This document shows, one piece after another, positions 1 to 7,783 of a stretch of DNA of 64,000 bases. Below the pieces are notes generated by a model. The model did not search any database and had not been told where the DNA came from. It saw only the letters and a program-made list of their open reading frames with translations. Position 1 is the stretch's first letter; each line of letters opens with the position of its first letter. The position numbers and the translations under genes were made by a program. This stretch comes from Seohaeicola zhoushanensis. Its GTDB lineage: Bacteria; Pseudomonadota; Alphaproteobacteria; Rhodobacterales; Rhodobacteraceae. Location of the stretch: contig NZ_BNCJ01000002.1 in the NCBI RefSeq assembly GCF_014656415.1, forward strand, positions 646,955 to 710,954, read 5' to 3'.

Positions 1-455
1 TCGATCAGCACCCGCTCCATCACCGCGCCGGGCAGCCCATCGCGGCCCTCCAGCGCCTCGCGCAGGGGCATCTCCGGTTCGAGCAGTGCCGCGCCGATCA
101 GCGGATAGGCCCCGTCGACCGCCTTCACCTGCGTCAGCGCCCGTTCCGGTATGCCGTCGCGGTCGACCAGCGCCATCGAGCGGAAGTCGACCACCTCCGA
201 CACCGCCAGGGCGTTTTCGGCCATCCAGGCCTTTTCCGCCTCGGTGGCGAAACGATAGGTGAAATCCATCTCGGCATCGCCGCCCAGCAGCGCCGCGCCC
301 TCGCGCGCCAGTCCCGCCTCGATGCTGGCCCGCACGGTGCCGACGGCGGCAATCGCCGCCACGCCAAGAGCCAGGCAGGCGAGGAAGATGCGGAACCCGC
401 GCAGGCCGCCGCGCAGCTCGCGCCGGGCCAGCCGCCAGGGCAGCGCCCAGCTCAT
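1..455 (-). CDS. ABC transporter permease, FtsX/YbbP type (partial, cut by window edge)
   Basis: The N-terminal 151 residues of a permease are present; the rest lies beyond base 1. The start is the ATG at 455-453, overlapping the ATPase stop by four bases (ATGA), so the two are translationally coupled. The protein opens with a basic cytoplasmic segment (LARRELRGGLRGFRIF) and a first membrane helix at about residues 22-42, followed by the start of a large periplasmic domain. This is the layout of the YbbP/LolC-like permeases that extract or export hydrophobic substrates. Pairing with an adjacent YbbA/LolD-type ATPase and a divergent GDSL esterase matches the ybbA-ybbP-tesA arrangement of many proteobacteria. 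The substrate is not known. Confidence 0.85.
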   Translation of the reverse strand, partial: MSWALPWRLARRELRGGLRGFRIFLACLALGVAAIAAVGTVRASIEAGLAREGAALLGGDAEMDFTYRFATEAEKAWMAENALAVSEVVDFRSMALVDRDGIPERALTQVKAVDGAYPLIGAALLEPEMPLREALEGRDGLPGAVMERVLI

Positions 456-1147
456 TCGGCGGCGTCCCGCTGCGCCTCGGGGGCAAGGCGGCCGTCATGC
501 AGCCGGATCACCCGGTCGCAGCGCGCCGCCAGCTCGTCGGAATGGGTCACCAGCACCAGCGTCGCGCCGTGCCGGTCGCGCAGGCCGAAGAGCAGCTCGA
601 CGATGGCTGCGCCATTGGCCGCGTCCAGGTTGCCGGTCGGCTCGTCCGCCAGCAGGATCTGCGGGCGCGGCGCCAGCGCCCGCGCCAGCGCAACGCGCTG
701 CTGCTCGCCCCCCGACAGCTGCGCCGGATAGTGATCGGCCCGCGCGCCCAGGCCCACGGCCTCCAGCTCGGCCCTGGCCCTGGTGAAGGCGTCCTTGACG
801 CCCGCCAGTTCCAGCGGCGTCGCCACGTTTTCCAGCGCGGTCATCGTCGGGATCAGGTGGAAGGACTGGAACACCACGCCCATGTGATCACGCCGGAAGC
901 GCGCCAGCGCATCCTCGTTCATCGCCGTCAGATCCTGCCCCAGCGCCAGGATGGTGCCGCCGGTCGCCATCTCAAGCCCGCCCATCAGCATCAGCAGCGA
1001 GGACTTGCCCGACCCGGAAGGCCCAACCAGCCCCAGGCTCTCGCCCCGGATCACGTCCAGCGTGATGCCATGCAGGATATCGACGCGCCCGGCATTGCCA
1101 TTCAGCGACAAAGCGGCATCTTTTAGGGAAAGTACTGGCTCGGTCAT
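452..1147 (-). CDS. ABC transporter ATP-binding protein, YbbA/LolD type
   Basis: A 231-aa ATPase with the full set of ABC motifs: Walker A GPSGSGKS at residues 42-49, Q-loop Gln94 in VVFQSFHL, signature LSGGEQQ at 144-150, Walker B ILLADEP at 164-170 with the catalytic Glu169, and an H-loop in LVLVTHS. There is no membrane segment, so it powers the permease encoded immediately downstream with a four-base overlap. Length and motif spacing fit the MacB/LolD/YbbA class (about 220-235 aa) rather than an importer. It is transcribed divergently from the GDSL esterase across a 52-base gap, so the promoters must lie there. The lipid or hydrophobic cargo is inferred only from family and neighbours. 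Confidence 0.92.
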   Translation of the reverse strand: MTEPVLSLKDAALSLNGNAGRVDILHGITLDVIRGESLGLVGPSGSGKSSLLMLMGGLEMATGGTILALGQDLTAMNEDALARFRRDHMGVVFQSFHLIPTMTALENVATPLELAGVKDAFTRARAELEAVGLGARADHYPAQLSGGEQQRVALARALAPRPQILLADEPTGNLDAANGAAIVELLFGLRDRHGATLVLVTHSDELAARCDRVIRLHDGRLAPEAQRDAAE

Positions 1148-1199
1148 GGGCCCTGTCAGTTTGATCGCCTGTTCAAGGGCATATGGAGTTCATCCCGGA

Positions 1200-1835
1200 A
1201 TGCGCAAGTTTCTGGCGGCACTTATCCTGATTTTCTCGCCTGTTCTGGCGCTGGCCGATGAAATCACCATCGCCGCGCTTGGCGATAGCCTGACCCAGGG
1301 CTACGGCCTGCCGCCCGAAGAGGGGCTGGTGCCGCAGCTGCAGGCCTGGCTCGACGGGCAGGGGGCCGGGGTGCATCTGCTCAACGCCGGGGTCTCGGGT
1401 GATACCACGGCGGGGGGCGCCGCGCGGGTCGGCTGGACGCTGACGCCCGAGGTCGACGCGATGATCGTGGCACTTGGGGGCAACGACCTCTTGCGCGGCA
1501 TCGACCCGGCCGAGGCGCGCAGGAACCTCGACACCATCCTCAAGGCCGCGCAGGAGGCGCATGTGCCGGTGCTCCTGATCGGGATGCGCGCGCCGGGCAA
1601 CTACGGGCCGGACTACAAGGCCGCCTTCGAGGCGAATTACGCCGACCTTGCCCAGGCCTATGGCACGCTCTTCCTGCCCGACTACTTCGCGGGCCTGGGC
1701 GAGGGCGACCCGGCGGCCCTGCAGCGATGGTTCCAGCCCGACGGCATCCACCTGAACGCGGAAGGCGTGGCAAAGATCGTCGCCGCCATCGGGCCAACCG
1801 TGCTCGACCTCGCCGCCCGCGCCAGGGCCGACTGA
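1200..1835 (+). CDS. GDSL/SGNH arylesterase (TesA-like), periplasmic
   Basis: The start is ATG 1200, giving 211 aa; upstream in-frame codons run into the ABC promoter region and are not used. Residues 1-19 are a classical signal peptide ending ALA. SGNH blocks are all visible: block I GDS with nucleophile Ser30, block II glycine in GVSGDT, block III GGND, and block V DGIHLN with the catalytic Asp and His. The family hydrolyses short-chain esters, acyl-thioesters and lysophospholipids in the periplasm (E. coli TesA type). It sits divergent to a YbbA-like ATPase, as tesA does in E. coli, suggesting a role with that exporter. A GGAG lies about 12 bases before the start. Confidence 0.9.
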   Translation: MRKFLAALILIFSPVLALADEITIAALGDSLTQGYGLPPEEGLVPQLQAWLDGQGAGVHLLNAGVSGDTTAGGAARVGWTLTPEVDAMIVALGGNDLLRGIDPAEARRNLDTILKAAQEAHVPVLLIGMRAPGNYGPDYKAAFEANYADLAQAYGTLFLPDYFAGLGEGDPAALQRWFQPDGIHLNAEGVAKIVAAIGPTVLDLAARARAD

Positions 1836-1884
1836 GCGATCGCCGCGCCATCCCGCGGACCGGCGCTCGCCCTTGCCCAACAAA

Positions 1885-1914
1885 AAAGGCCGGACGCTTG
1901 CGCATCCGGCCTTT
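1885..1914 (-). terminator. Rho-independent terminator of the cold-shock gene
   Basis: A perfect 10-bp stem (1885-1894 with 1905-1914, AAAGGCCGGA and its complement) encloses a 10-base loop. On the minus strand it is followed by a run of T (A run at 1882-1887). It lies 21 bases past the csp stop and could also stop readthrough from the convergent esterase gene. Confidence 0.85.
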
Positions 1915-1934
1915 CCTGTGCGAAATCGCCCAGC

Positions 1935-2144
1935 TTAGTCGGCCAGGGTGATGTTCACAGCAGCCTCGCGGCCATCGCGGCCGGGCTGGATGTCGAAGTT
2001 GACTTTCTGGTTGTCGGCGAGGCCGGTCAGGCCGGCGCGCTCAACAGCCGAAATGTGGACGAACACGTCCTTGGAACCGCCCTCGGGGGCGATGAAACCG
2101 AAACCTTTGGTGGCGTTGAACCACTTGACGGTGCCTTTGGCCAT
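1935..2144 (-). CDS. Cold-shock protein (CspA family)
   Basis: A 69-aa single cold-shock domain, the usual bacterial length. It binds single-stranded RNA/DNA and melts mRNA secondary structure. The RNP1 motif KGFGFIAP lies at about residues 13-20 and RNP2 VFVHIS at about 27-32, with the aromatic residues expected for nucleic-acid stacking. The gene stands alone, with a leader of up to about 150 bases before the next gene and a strong hairpin terminator behind it, consistent with a monocistronic, post-transcriptionally controlled csp message. The fold is certain; whether it is cold-induced is not shown by the sequence. Confidence 0.96.
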   Translation of the reverse strand: MAKGTVKWFNATKGFGFIAPEGGSKDVFVHISAVERAGLTGLADNQKVNFDIQPGRDGREAAVNITLAD

Positions 2145-2299
2145 CGTCGTTACTCCTACGTTTTAGTCTGCCCACGGGATGCGGCAGGTCGGCAAGGTCT
2201 TCGCAAGATCGAGGACTGAGCCGGGTCGGAGCAGTTGGGTCGATAGCTTAACGTCGCGGCGCGGTATATGGGGCCAAAACGCCTTTCTGGCAAGCTTTT

Positions 2300-2836
2300 T
2301 CAGGGATGACCCGTCTCAAGAGCCAGGAGTTGCCGATAGGTGTAGCGTTCAGATATCACCCCGTCATCGCCTTCGCGGAACTTCGGATCCTGCGGAAGGC
2401 AGCCCGGACCGCAGAGCTGGAAAGTCACCATCCGGCGGCTGTCGATATACCAGAGCCGCCCGCCCGGGGTGGCGACATAGCCCGCCACGCCCTCGCGCCG
2501 GTCGCTCTCGATATCGAGCGTGGTGGGAAATTCGGCCGGGACCCGCGGGTTGTAGGCGCCATGGGTGTGGACCGAAGCCAGCACCCGCCGTCCGCCGCCC
2601 GGGCGCAGGGGGGTGCAGCCGTCATGGCCGCCGCGCACCATCTCGGTGAAGAACAGCGCGCCATTGGCCCCGCCCAGCAGATAGCCGCAATATTCGCGGT
2701 CAGTGGCGAAGGAGAGCGTCTGCAACGGCCCCAGCCGGTGAATCACCAGCGCGACCTCCTCCGGCTCCGGATGGGCAGGCGGCACGTCGGTCGGTTGCAG
2801 GACAAGGCTCAGGGCCAGCAGCAGGATCAGCATCAT
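2300..2836 (-). CDS. DUF4329-like protein with signal peptide
   Basis: A 178-aa protein with a hydrophobic N-terminus (residues 1-14) that reads as a signal peptide. The core has the pattern of DUF4329: a CGYLLGG segment, then ASVHTHG near residue 90 and a PTTLDIESD stretch, which resembles the JAB/MPN-type His-x-His plus Asp arrangement also seen in some toxin-associated domains. It starts 16 bases after the stop of the L,D-transpeptidase gene on the same strand, so the two are probably co-transcribed and may both act in the envelope. Two adjacent ATG codons (2836 and 2833) are possible starts. No enzymatic activity is established for the family. Confidence 0.7.
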   Translation of the reverse strand: MMLILLLALSLVLQPTDVPPAHPEPEEVALVIHRLGPLQTLSFATDREYCGYLLGGANGALFFTEMVRGGHDGCTPLRPGGGRRVLASVHTHGAYNPRVPAEFPTTLDIESDRREGVAGYVATPGGRLWYIDSRRMVTFQLCGPGCLPQDPKFREGDDGVISERYTYRQLLALETGHP

Positions 2837-2852
2837 GGCCCGGAGCCGGGGA

Positions 2853-3419
2853 TCAGAGCACCGTCACGGGCGTGCCGACCGGCACGCGGGTATAGAGATC
2901 CATCACATGTTCGTTGATCATGCGGAAGCAGCCGTTCGACCCGGCGGTGCCGATGGTCTCGGGCGCGATGGTGCCGTGGATGCGCACCCCGGTGTCGCGG
3001 CCGTCCTGGAACAGGTAGAGCGCCCGCGCGCCCAGCGGATTTCCGGGGCCGCCCGGCTGGACGTAATCGTTGTCGACGAACTTGCGATAGGTGCGCGGGT
3101 CGCGCTTGATCATCTCGGGCGTCGGGCGCCAGGTCGGCCATTCCTTCTTGACCTGCACCACGGCGGTACCGCGGAACTCCAGCCCCTCCTTGCCCACGGC
3201 GACGCCATAGCGGATCGCCTTGCGCTTGTCAGTCACGAGATAAAGGTAGAACCGGCTCGGCACGATCAGGATCTGCCCGGGCTCGAGCGCCATGTCGAAC
3301 TCGCGCCGGGTCCAGACGTATTGCGGCTGGATATCGAAAGGCTCCTGCGCGGCCCGCGCGAGCGAGGGCAGGGCCAGCGTTGCGGCGCAGCCGGTGAGGA
3401 AGCAGCGACGCTGGATCAT
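2853..3419 (-). CDS. L,D-transpeptidase (YkuD domain), Tat-like signal
   Basis: A 188-aa protein; ATG 3419 is chosen because GGAG lies seven bases upstream, whereas an ATG at 3434 has none. The N-terminus is RRCFLTG followed by a hydrophobic stretch ending LARA, a twin-arginine-like signal. The YkuD domain follows with the histidine in IHGT and the catalytic cysteine motif SNGCFRM near residues 165-171. The family forms 3-3 peptidoglycan cross-links or attaches proteins to the peptidoglycan stem peptide in the periplasm. The presumed partner is the DUF4329-like gene 16 bases downstream. The substrate choice (cross-linking or anchoring) cannot be read from sequence. Confidence 0.92.
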   Translation of the reverse strand: MIQRRCFLTGCAATLALPSLARAAQEPFDIQPQYVWTRREFDMALEPGQILIVPSRFYLYLVTDKRKAIRYGVAVGKEGLEFRGTAVVQVKKEWPTWRPTPEMIKRDPRTYRKFVDNDYVQPGGPGNPLGARALYLFQDGRDTGVRIHGTIAPETIGTAGSNGCFRMINEHVMDLYTRVPVGTPVTVL

Positions 3420-3532
3420 GACGTTTCTCCGCATTGAAATGGATGTGCTTCCATGATGAATCCGCCCTTGGCACTGGTCAATACAATCGCAGAAAAGTGT
3501 AGCGCCGCCGGGCTTTCCGACAACAGCACCGG

Positions 3533-3904
3533 CTATTTCTTGGCGATGATCGCGCGCCCGTCCTTGGTCTTCTTCTTCAGCTTGTCGTTGAACAACTGGA
3601 TCACCTGGGTGAGCTGGTTGGTCAGCATCTCGGTGTTCTTGGCATCGCTGGTCTTGGAGAAATAGAGGTTCTGGTCGATCACGAAGGCCTTGGTCTTCAG
3701 CTCGCGGCAGATGTCCTTGATATTGCCGCCGGTGTGGACACGCACCTTACTCAGCTTGACGCCGAAATGCTCTTCCAGCCCGTCCTTGACCTCCTTGGGA
3801 AGCTTCTTCTCGCGGGTGCCGGCGGGCTCGGTCTCGAGCTTCTTCATCCGCGCCTTCTTGCCCTCTTTCGACTGGGCAAGCTGGATGACGTCGTCCTTGC
3901 TCAT
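3533..3904 (-). CDS. Orphan eCIS-core-like (DUF4157-related) protein lacking its metal site
   Basis: A 123-aa lysine-rich protein; ATG 3904 is preceded by GGGAG. After a charged leader (residues 1-33), residues 35-104 follow the DUF4157/eCIS-core pattern: LPKEVKDGLEEHFG, the hallmark VRVHT (54-58), an AF-x-ID-x-NLYF segment (73-82) and a final helix. In the family that helix carries HEL-x-H; here it reads NQLTQ at 96-100, so all zinc ligands are gone. There is no signal peptide. No contractile injection system genes are nearby. DUF4157 domains usually occur in eCIS effectors or toxins, so this may be an effector remnant or a repurposed scaffold. The assignment is by motif pattern alone. Confidence 0.6.
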   Translation of the reverse strand: MSKDDVIQLAQSKEGKKARMKKLETEPAGTREKKLPKEVKDGLEEHFGVKLSKVRVHTGGNIKDICRELKTKAFVIDQNLYFSKTSDAKNTEMLTNQLTQVIQLFNDKLKKKTKDGRAIIAKK

Positions 3905-4208
3905 GGCTCTGCTCCCTTGACGCGCCAAAGGGTCGAATCGCTGGCGTTTGGACAAGCTTACCCCGAAACGCCGCCGGATGACTGTGATGAAGGTTACGGA
4001 AGAATTGGTCAAAAACAGGGCGCATTCAGGCCACAGAACTGCCCCGTTCCGAGCCGATGTTGGCGAAGACAAAGCCTGAACCGTCTTGAACGAGGTCCGT
4101 CGCCATGCGATGCCCGAAATCCGCTCGTTTTGCCACGCCAGCCGCAAATTGTGGTTCCTTCGTGGTGCGGTTCACCATTTGTTAAAGGTTAATTGGAATC
4201 ATCAGCAC
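3905..4208. other. Intergenic region, about 300 bases
   Basis: Divergent spacer between the DUF4157-like gene and the RAYT-like gene. It is somewhat richer in A+T than the flanks towards 4130-4210 and should hold both promoters. I see no RNA gene, clear operator or strong hairpin in it. Confidence 0.5.
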
Positions 4209-4649
4209 ATGTTGCATCAGCCATTTGGTCTCACAATTCCCGCGACCCTATTCATGAACTTCGAACTTTCCGGCAAGGCGAATCCCCTGCTGGTGGCTGA
4301 GTTCGATTCGCTGATGGAGGCCGTGGCGAGGGTGCAGCAGAGCCATCCGTTCCGGCTCGATGCCTGGGTTGCGCTGCCTGACCGCCTGCTCTGCGTCTGG
4401 ACGCTTCCGGCCGGCGACATGGATACCGTCGGCCGCTGGCGCGCGATCCGCCGTGCCTTTGCCGGCGCCATCGGCCCCGGCCGTGTCCGCTGGCGCGCCG
4501 CCGAACCGCCGCGGCTGATCACCGGCGTTGTCGATTACGCCGAAAGCGTGCGCCGGTGCTGGTTCGCCCCGGTGCGCCGCGGCCTGGTCTCGCGGCCCGA
4601 GGACTGGCTCTATTCCTCGATCCAGCAGGACGGGATGCGCGCCGCCTGA
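4209..4649 (+). CDS. RAYT-like (REP-associated tyrosine transposase) homologue with all catalytic residues replaced
   Basis: A 146-aa protein counted from ATG 4209; no good ribosome site distinguishes this from earlier or later starts. The layout follows IS200-like RAYT proteins: TLFMNFEL for the TFF-x-V start, HPFRLDAWVALPDRLLCVWTLP for the MPDH-x-H-x-x-W block, RWRAI and a C-terminal PVRRGLV-x-R-x-x-DW-x-YSS. Both histidines of the HUH motif are replaced (Arg and Leu), and the Tyr of the usual YIH-x-NPV motif is also replaced. The reading frame is nevertheless intact, so the protein may be a domesticated DNA-binding derivative. REP-type hairpins exist elsewhere in the window (38.5 and 47.05 kb). 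Confidence 0.7.
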   Translation: MLHQPFGLTIPATLFMNFELSGKANPLLVAEFDSLMEAVARVQQSHPFRLDAWVALPDRLLCVWTLPAGDMDTVGRWRAIRRAFAGAIGPGRVRWRAAEPPRLITGVVDYAESVRRCWFAPVRRGLVSRPEDWLYSSIQQDGMRAA

Positions 4650-4724
4650 CGCGGCCATTTCCGCCGGCCGCGGGTCATGCTAGACTAGCAACCATTGTTG
4701 CACCCTTGTTTGGATAGTCCTGGT

Positions 4725-5306
4725 ATGTTTTCCCATGTTTTCAGGGCCTTGCTTATAGGCTCGCTGCTTCTTCCCTCGAACGTCCTGGCCTATGGCGAGG
4801 GCGGTGGCTATGGCGCTCCGCGCAATGCCGGCACCGCATATGGCACCCCTTCGGGCGCCCAGGCCAACGCGGCCACCACCAATGCGGTGGTCAAGCTGCT
4901 GACCGGCGGCGTGCGCGGCTGCCAGCGCCTGCAGAAGGTCTACCGCTACGACTGCTACAGCCAGGTCTACGGCCAGGCTGCCGGCCTGCTGCGGGGCAAC
5001 CCGGCCTATAGCGAGGCGCGGGTGGTGCTCTCGGACGTCGAACGCTCGCTCAGCCGAACCGTGCGGCGCAACCTTGACCGCGCGCAGCCGCAAGTCCGCA
5101 TGGGCAACCAGCAGTTCCGCGCCATCCGCGCCGACACGCTGCCCGCCGCCAAGGCCGCCTTCGCCAGCGCCCTGGAAGAGGCCGAAACGCGCCTGCTGCG
5201 TTCCTCCAACGGCCAGAGCGAGCACCACATCCGCATCGCCGCTGCGCTCAACTCCAACAAGGTGCTGCTGCGCTCGGCCCTGCTGCTCCTGCGCCTGATC
5301 GCCTGA
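4725..5306 (+). CDS. Hypothetical secreted protein
   Basis: A 193-aa protein beginning at ATG 4725, chosen because it gives a clean signal peptide (MFSHVFRALLIGS... ending VLA at about residue 22). The mature part has a Gly/Tyr-rich low-complexity stretch (GEGGGYGAP...), two Cys in RGCQRL and YDCYSQ that could form a disulfide, and then a long helical region rich in Ala, Arg and Leu. I do not recognise the family. The gene converges with the aminotransferase gene, with stops only three bases apart, so neither has its own obvious terminator. The periplasmic location is inferred from the signal peptide. Confidence 0.65.
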   Translation: MFSHVFRALLIGSLLLPSNVLAYGEGGGYGAPRNAGTAYGTPSGAQANAATTNAVVKLLTGGVRGCQRLQKVYRYDCYSQVYGQAAGLLRGNPAYSEARVVLSDVERSLSRTVRRNLDRAQPQVRMGNQQFRAIRADTLPAAKAAFASALEEAETRLLRSSNGQSEHHIRIAAALNSNKVLLRSALLLLRLIA

Positions 5307-5309
5307 CCC

Positions 5310-6233
5310 TCAGCGCGTGTTCTCGCGCACCAGCTCGGCGTAAAGCTCGCGGATTCGCCGGAACACGGGTCCGCGCCCGCCCTCGGTACCCACCGGCTTG
5401 CCGTCGATCGAGGCCACCGGCGTCTGCGCGCCGAAGGTGCCGGTCAGGAAGGCCTCGTCGGCGCCATGGGCGTCGACCAGCGAATAGTTCCGCTCGAACA
5501 CCGGGATGCCATCGGCGCGGCAGAGGTCGATCACCTTCTGCCGCGTGACCCCGTTCATGCAGTAATCTCCGGTCGAGGTCCAAACCTGGCCCTTGCGGAC
5601 GATGAAGAAGTTGCAGGCGTTGGTGGTGTTCACGAAGCCATGCGGGTCGAGCATCAGCGCCTCATCCGCGCCGGCCTGTTCCGCCTGCAGGCAGGCGATT
5701 ACGCAGTTCAGCTTGGAATGGCTGTTGTATTTCGCGTCCTGGCTCATCGGCAACCCGCGCACCTGCGGCACCGTCGCCAGGCGGATGCCCTCCGATTGCA
5801 GTGAATCGACCGGCTTGGAATGCTCCATGATGATAACGACCGTCGGCCCGCTCCGCGACAGCGAGGGATGCTGGAAGGGCCTCACCTTGACCCCGCGCGT
5901 CACCATCAGCCGGCAATGCACGTCATGGGTCATGCCGTTGGCGGCCGCCGTCTCGGTCAGCGCCGCCAGCACGCCGGCGCGGTCCATCCCGATGTCGAGG
6001 CTCACCGCCTTGCAGCTGTCGAACAGCCGGTCCATGTGCTCGTCGAAGAAGGCCCACTTGCCGTTGTAAAGGCGCATCCCCTCCCACATGCCGTCGCCCA
6101 GCATGAAGCCCGAGTCGTAGACCGAGACCTTGGCCATGTCGCGATGCTTGAGCTCGCCGTTGACCCAGATGCGGATGTCGCGGTTGCGCGCATCCTCCTC
6201 GGCGGTGTGGGTCGTGCTGTTTTCCTGGGCCAT
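5310..6233 (-). CDS. Class IV (branched-chain/D-amino-acid type) aminotransferase
   Basis: A 307-aa PLP enzyme of fold type IV. The N-terminal WVNGEL and SVYDSGFMLGDGMWEGMR blocks are typical; the Schiff-base lysine is Lys174 in SHSKLN. The conserved G-x-V-x-E block, whose Glu contacts the PLP pyridine nitrogen, reads GFVNTTNACNFF here, with Thr203 in the Glu position, so the usual acidic partner is absent or supplied differently. The family transfers amino groups from branched-chain L-amino acids, D-amino acids or amines, and specificity cannot be read safely here. The orphan parA gene lies just upstream on the same strand, 57 bases away; no biosynthetic partners are adjacent. Confidence 0.85.
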   Translation of the reverse strand: MAQENSTTHTAEEDARNRDIRIWVNGELKHRDMAKVSVYDSGFMLGDGMWEGMRLYNGKWAFFDEHMDRLFDSCKAVSLDIGMDRAGVLAALTETAAANGMTHDVHCRLMVTRGVKVRPFQHPSLSRSGPTVVIIMEHSKPVDSLQSEGIRLATVPQVRGLPMSQDAKYNSHSKLNCVIACLQAEQAGADEALMLDPHGFVNTTNACNFFIVRKGQVWTSTGDYCMNGVTRQKVIDLCRADGIPVFERNYSLVDAHGADEAFLTGTFGAQTPVASIDGKPVGTEGGRGPVFRRIRELYAELVRENTR

Positions 6234-6290
6234 CCGCCATACTCCTTGCCTTGCCGGGGCAAGGTGTCGGCATTCGGCGCGATTCGCAAT

Positions 6291-6917
6291 TCAGGCCAGG
6301 GCGTCCTCAATCTCGGCCACCAGCCTCGCCATCTCGGCATGCGCCGGCCCCTTCGGCGCCTCCAGCACCGAGCGGCCCTGGCCCAGCGTCTCGGCATAGA
6401 CCACGCGGTTGGCCATCACCGCATCGGCGACGCGCGCCTCCATCTCGGCGGCCTTCGACGCCACATCCGCCGCCAGCCGGGTGCCGGGGCGCGACCGGGT
6501 CATCACCATCAGCGCAGGCTTCTCGGCCCGGTCGGTGAGGTCGAGCACCGCTTCGACCGCCCAGAGGTCGACATGGCTGGTGGCGACCGGGATCAGCACG
6601 AGGTCGGCGGCGCGCAGGGCGGGGCGCAGGTCGCTGTCGGCCTTGGGCGGGGTGTCGATGATGACGATATCATGCATGTCGGCGAGCCGGCGGCATTCAT
6701 AGCCGACGCCCCAGGCCGAGGCGGTCGAGAAATGCAGTCCGGGGTCTTCCATCCCCTCGATCCGCGTCATGAACCAGCGCCCGGCGCTGCCCTGCGGGTC
6801 GATATCCATCAGTGCAACCGATTTGCCCGCCCGCGCGAAGGCAACCGCAAGGTTCACCGCGAGGGTGGTCTTGCCGGCGCCGCCCTTCTGCTGGGCGATG
6901 GTCAATACATGTCCCAT
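6291..6917 (-). CDS. Orphan ParA-family ATPase
   Basis: A 208-aa P-loop ATPase. ATG 6917 is preceded by GGAGGGG, so an upstream in-frame extension is rejected. The deviant Walker A motif KGGAGKTT is at residues 11-18, Walker A' [12 protein letters not shown] at 38-49, and Walker B VIIDTPP follows near residue 100. These are the marks of the ParA/MinD superfamily that dimerises on ATP and positions cargo (plasmids, chromosomes, protein clusters). No parB or parS lies alongside, so it is not a standard segregation pair; similar orphan ParAs position chemoreceptors or storage granules. The cargo is unknown. Confidence 0.88.
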   Translation of the reverse strand: MGHVLTIAQQKGGAGKTTLAVNLAVAFARAGKSVALMDIDPQGSAGRWFMTRIEGMEDPGLHFSTASAWGVGYECRRLADMHDIVIIDTPPKADSDLRPALRAADLVLIPVATSHVDLWAVEAVLDLTDRAEKPALMVMTRSRPGTRLAADVASKAAEMEARVADAVMANRVVYAETLGQGRSVLEAPKGPAHAEMARLVAEIEDALA

Positions 6918-7055
6918 GGTGCCCCTCCGATCTTGCTGCGCCGCAGCATAGCGCATGGGGCGCAGGGCGCAACGGTCAAGGCGTCGCATCGCGACCCCGT
7001 GGCGGTAACCAAACATTAACCCTGATTAACCATGCTGTGCGCCGAAAGGTGTCCC

Positions 7056-7706
7056 ATGCGCGTCTGGTTGTTGCTCTTGATCTGCCTGTTGCGCGCCGGC
7101 CCCGCCGGTGCCGGGGCCTTCTCCGAGGAGAAGGGCACGGGTTTTGTCGCCACCACCGGCTTCTACCGGTGGGATGGCTTCGGCGCGATGCAGGAAGCGG
7201 GGCTGTATGCCGCCTACGGGCTGACCCCGCGCCTGACGCTTGGCTTCGATGCCTATTACACGCCGGGCTTGTCGAGCCACGCATTGCTCTTCCTGCGCCT
7301 GCCGATCGCGCAGGGCAGGGGCGCGAACCGCTTCGCCGCGGAATTCGGACTGGGCGTGCATCGCGAAGCCGGAGGCGGCGGCGCGATGTATCGCCTGTCA
7401 CTGGCGCATGGGCGCAGCTGGGATCGGGGCTGGTACGACCTGACCGCAAGTGTCGAACGTCGCAGCGGTCAACCGAAGGCCGGCTGGAAACTCGACGGCA
7501 CGCTCGGCGGGTTGGGCAAGGCCCGGCTCCAGCCGATGCTGCAGTTGGGCCTGGGCCGCACCGGCTGGGGCCTGCGCGAATGGCGCGCCTCGGCGCACCT
7601 GCGCTACGATACACCCAAGGGCGCGACCTGGGTGCTTGGGCTGGAGCGGCAGCACTCCGGCACCATCAGCAGCGCGGTTTCGCTGGCCCTGTGGCGCCGG
7701 TTCTGA
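7056..7706 (+). CDS. Hypothetical secreted or outer-membrane beta-strand protein
   Basis: A 216-aa protein; ATG 7056 has AAGG eight bases upstream. Residues 1-19 form a signal peptide. The mature region alternates short stretches such as GLYAAYGLTPRLTLGFDAYY, LGVHRE, MYRLSLAHGRSW and ASVERRSG, with glycine turns and a final aromatic residue (ALWRRF). This is the pattern of a small outer-membrane beta-barrel, in which a C-terminal Phe is the usual assembly signal. I do not recognise the family. It is transcribed alone, divergent from parA across about 140 bases. The barrel assignment rests on pattern, not on a known domain. Confidence 0.65.
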   Translation: MRVWLLLLICLLRAGPAGAGAFSEEKGTGFVATTGFYRWDGFGAMQEAGLYAAYGLTPRLTLGFDAYYTPGLSSHALLFLRLPIAQGRGANRFAAEFGLGVHREAGGGGAMYRLSLAHGRSWDRGWYDLTASVERRSGQPKAGWKLDGTLGGLGKARLQPMLQLGLGRTGWGLREWRASAHLRYDTPKGATWVLGLERQHSGTISSAVSLALWRRF

Positions 7707-7783
7707 CGCAGCGCTAGCCTCGGGGCATGACCTCTCCGATCAGCCCCTCCGACGACGACGCGCGGGACTGAACACTCGGGGCG

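Noticed and set aside
7727-7771. Short frame encoding about 14 residues after the beta-strand protein gene
   Set aside because: Too short to judge, no clear ribosome site and no coupling to neighbours; could be the start of a deleted gene but this cannot be shown.
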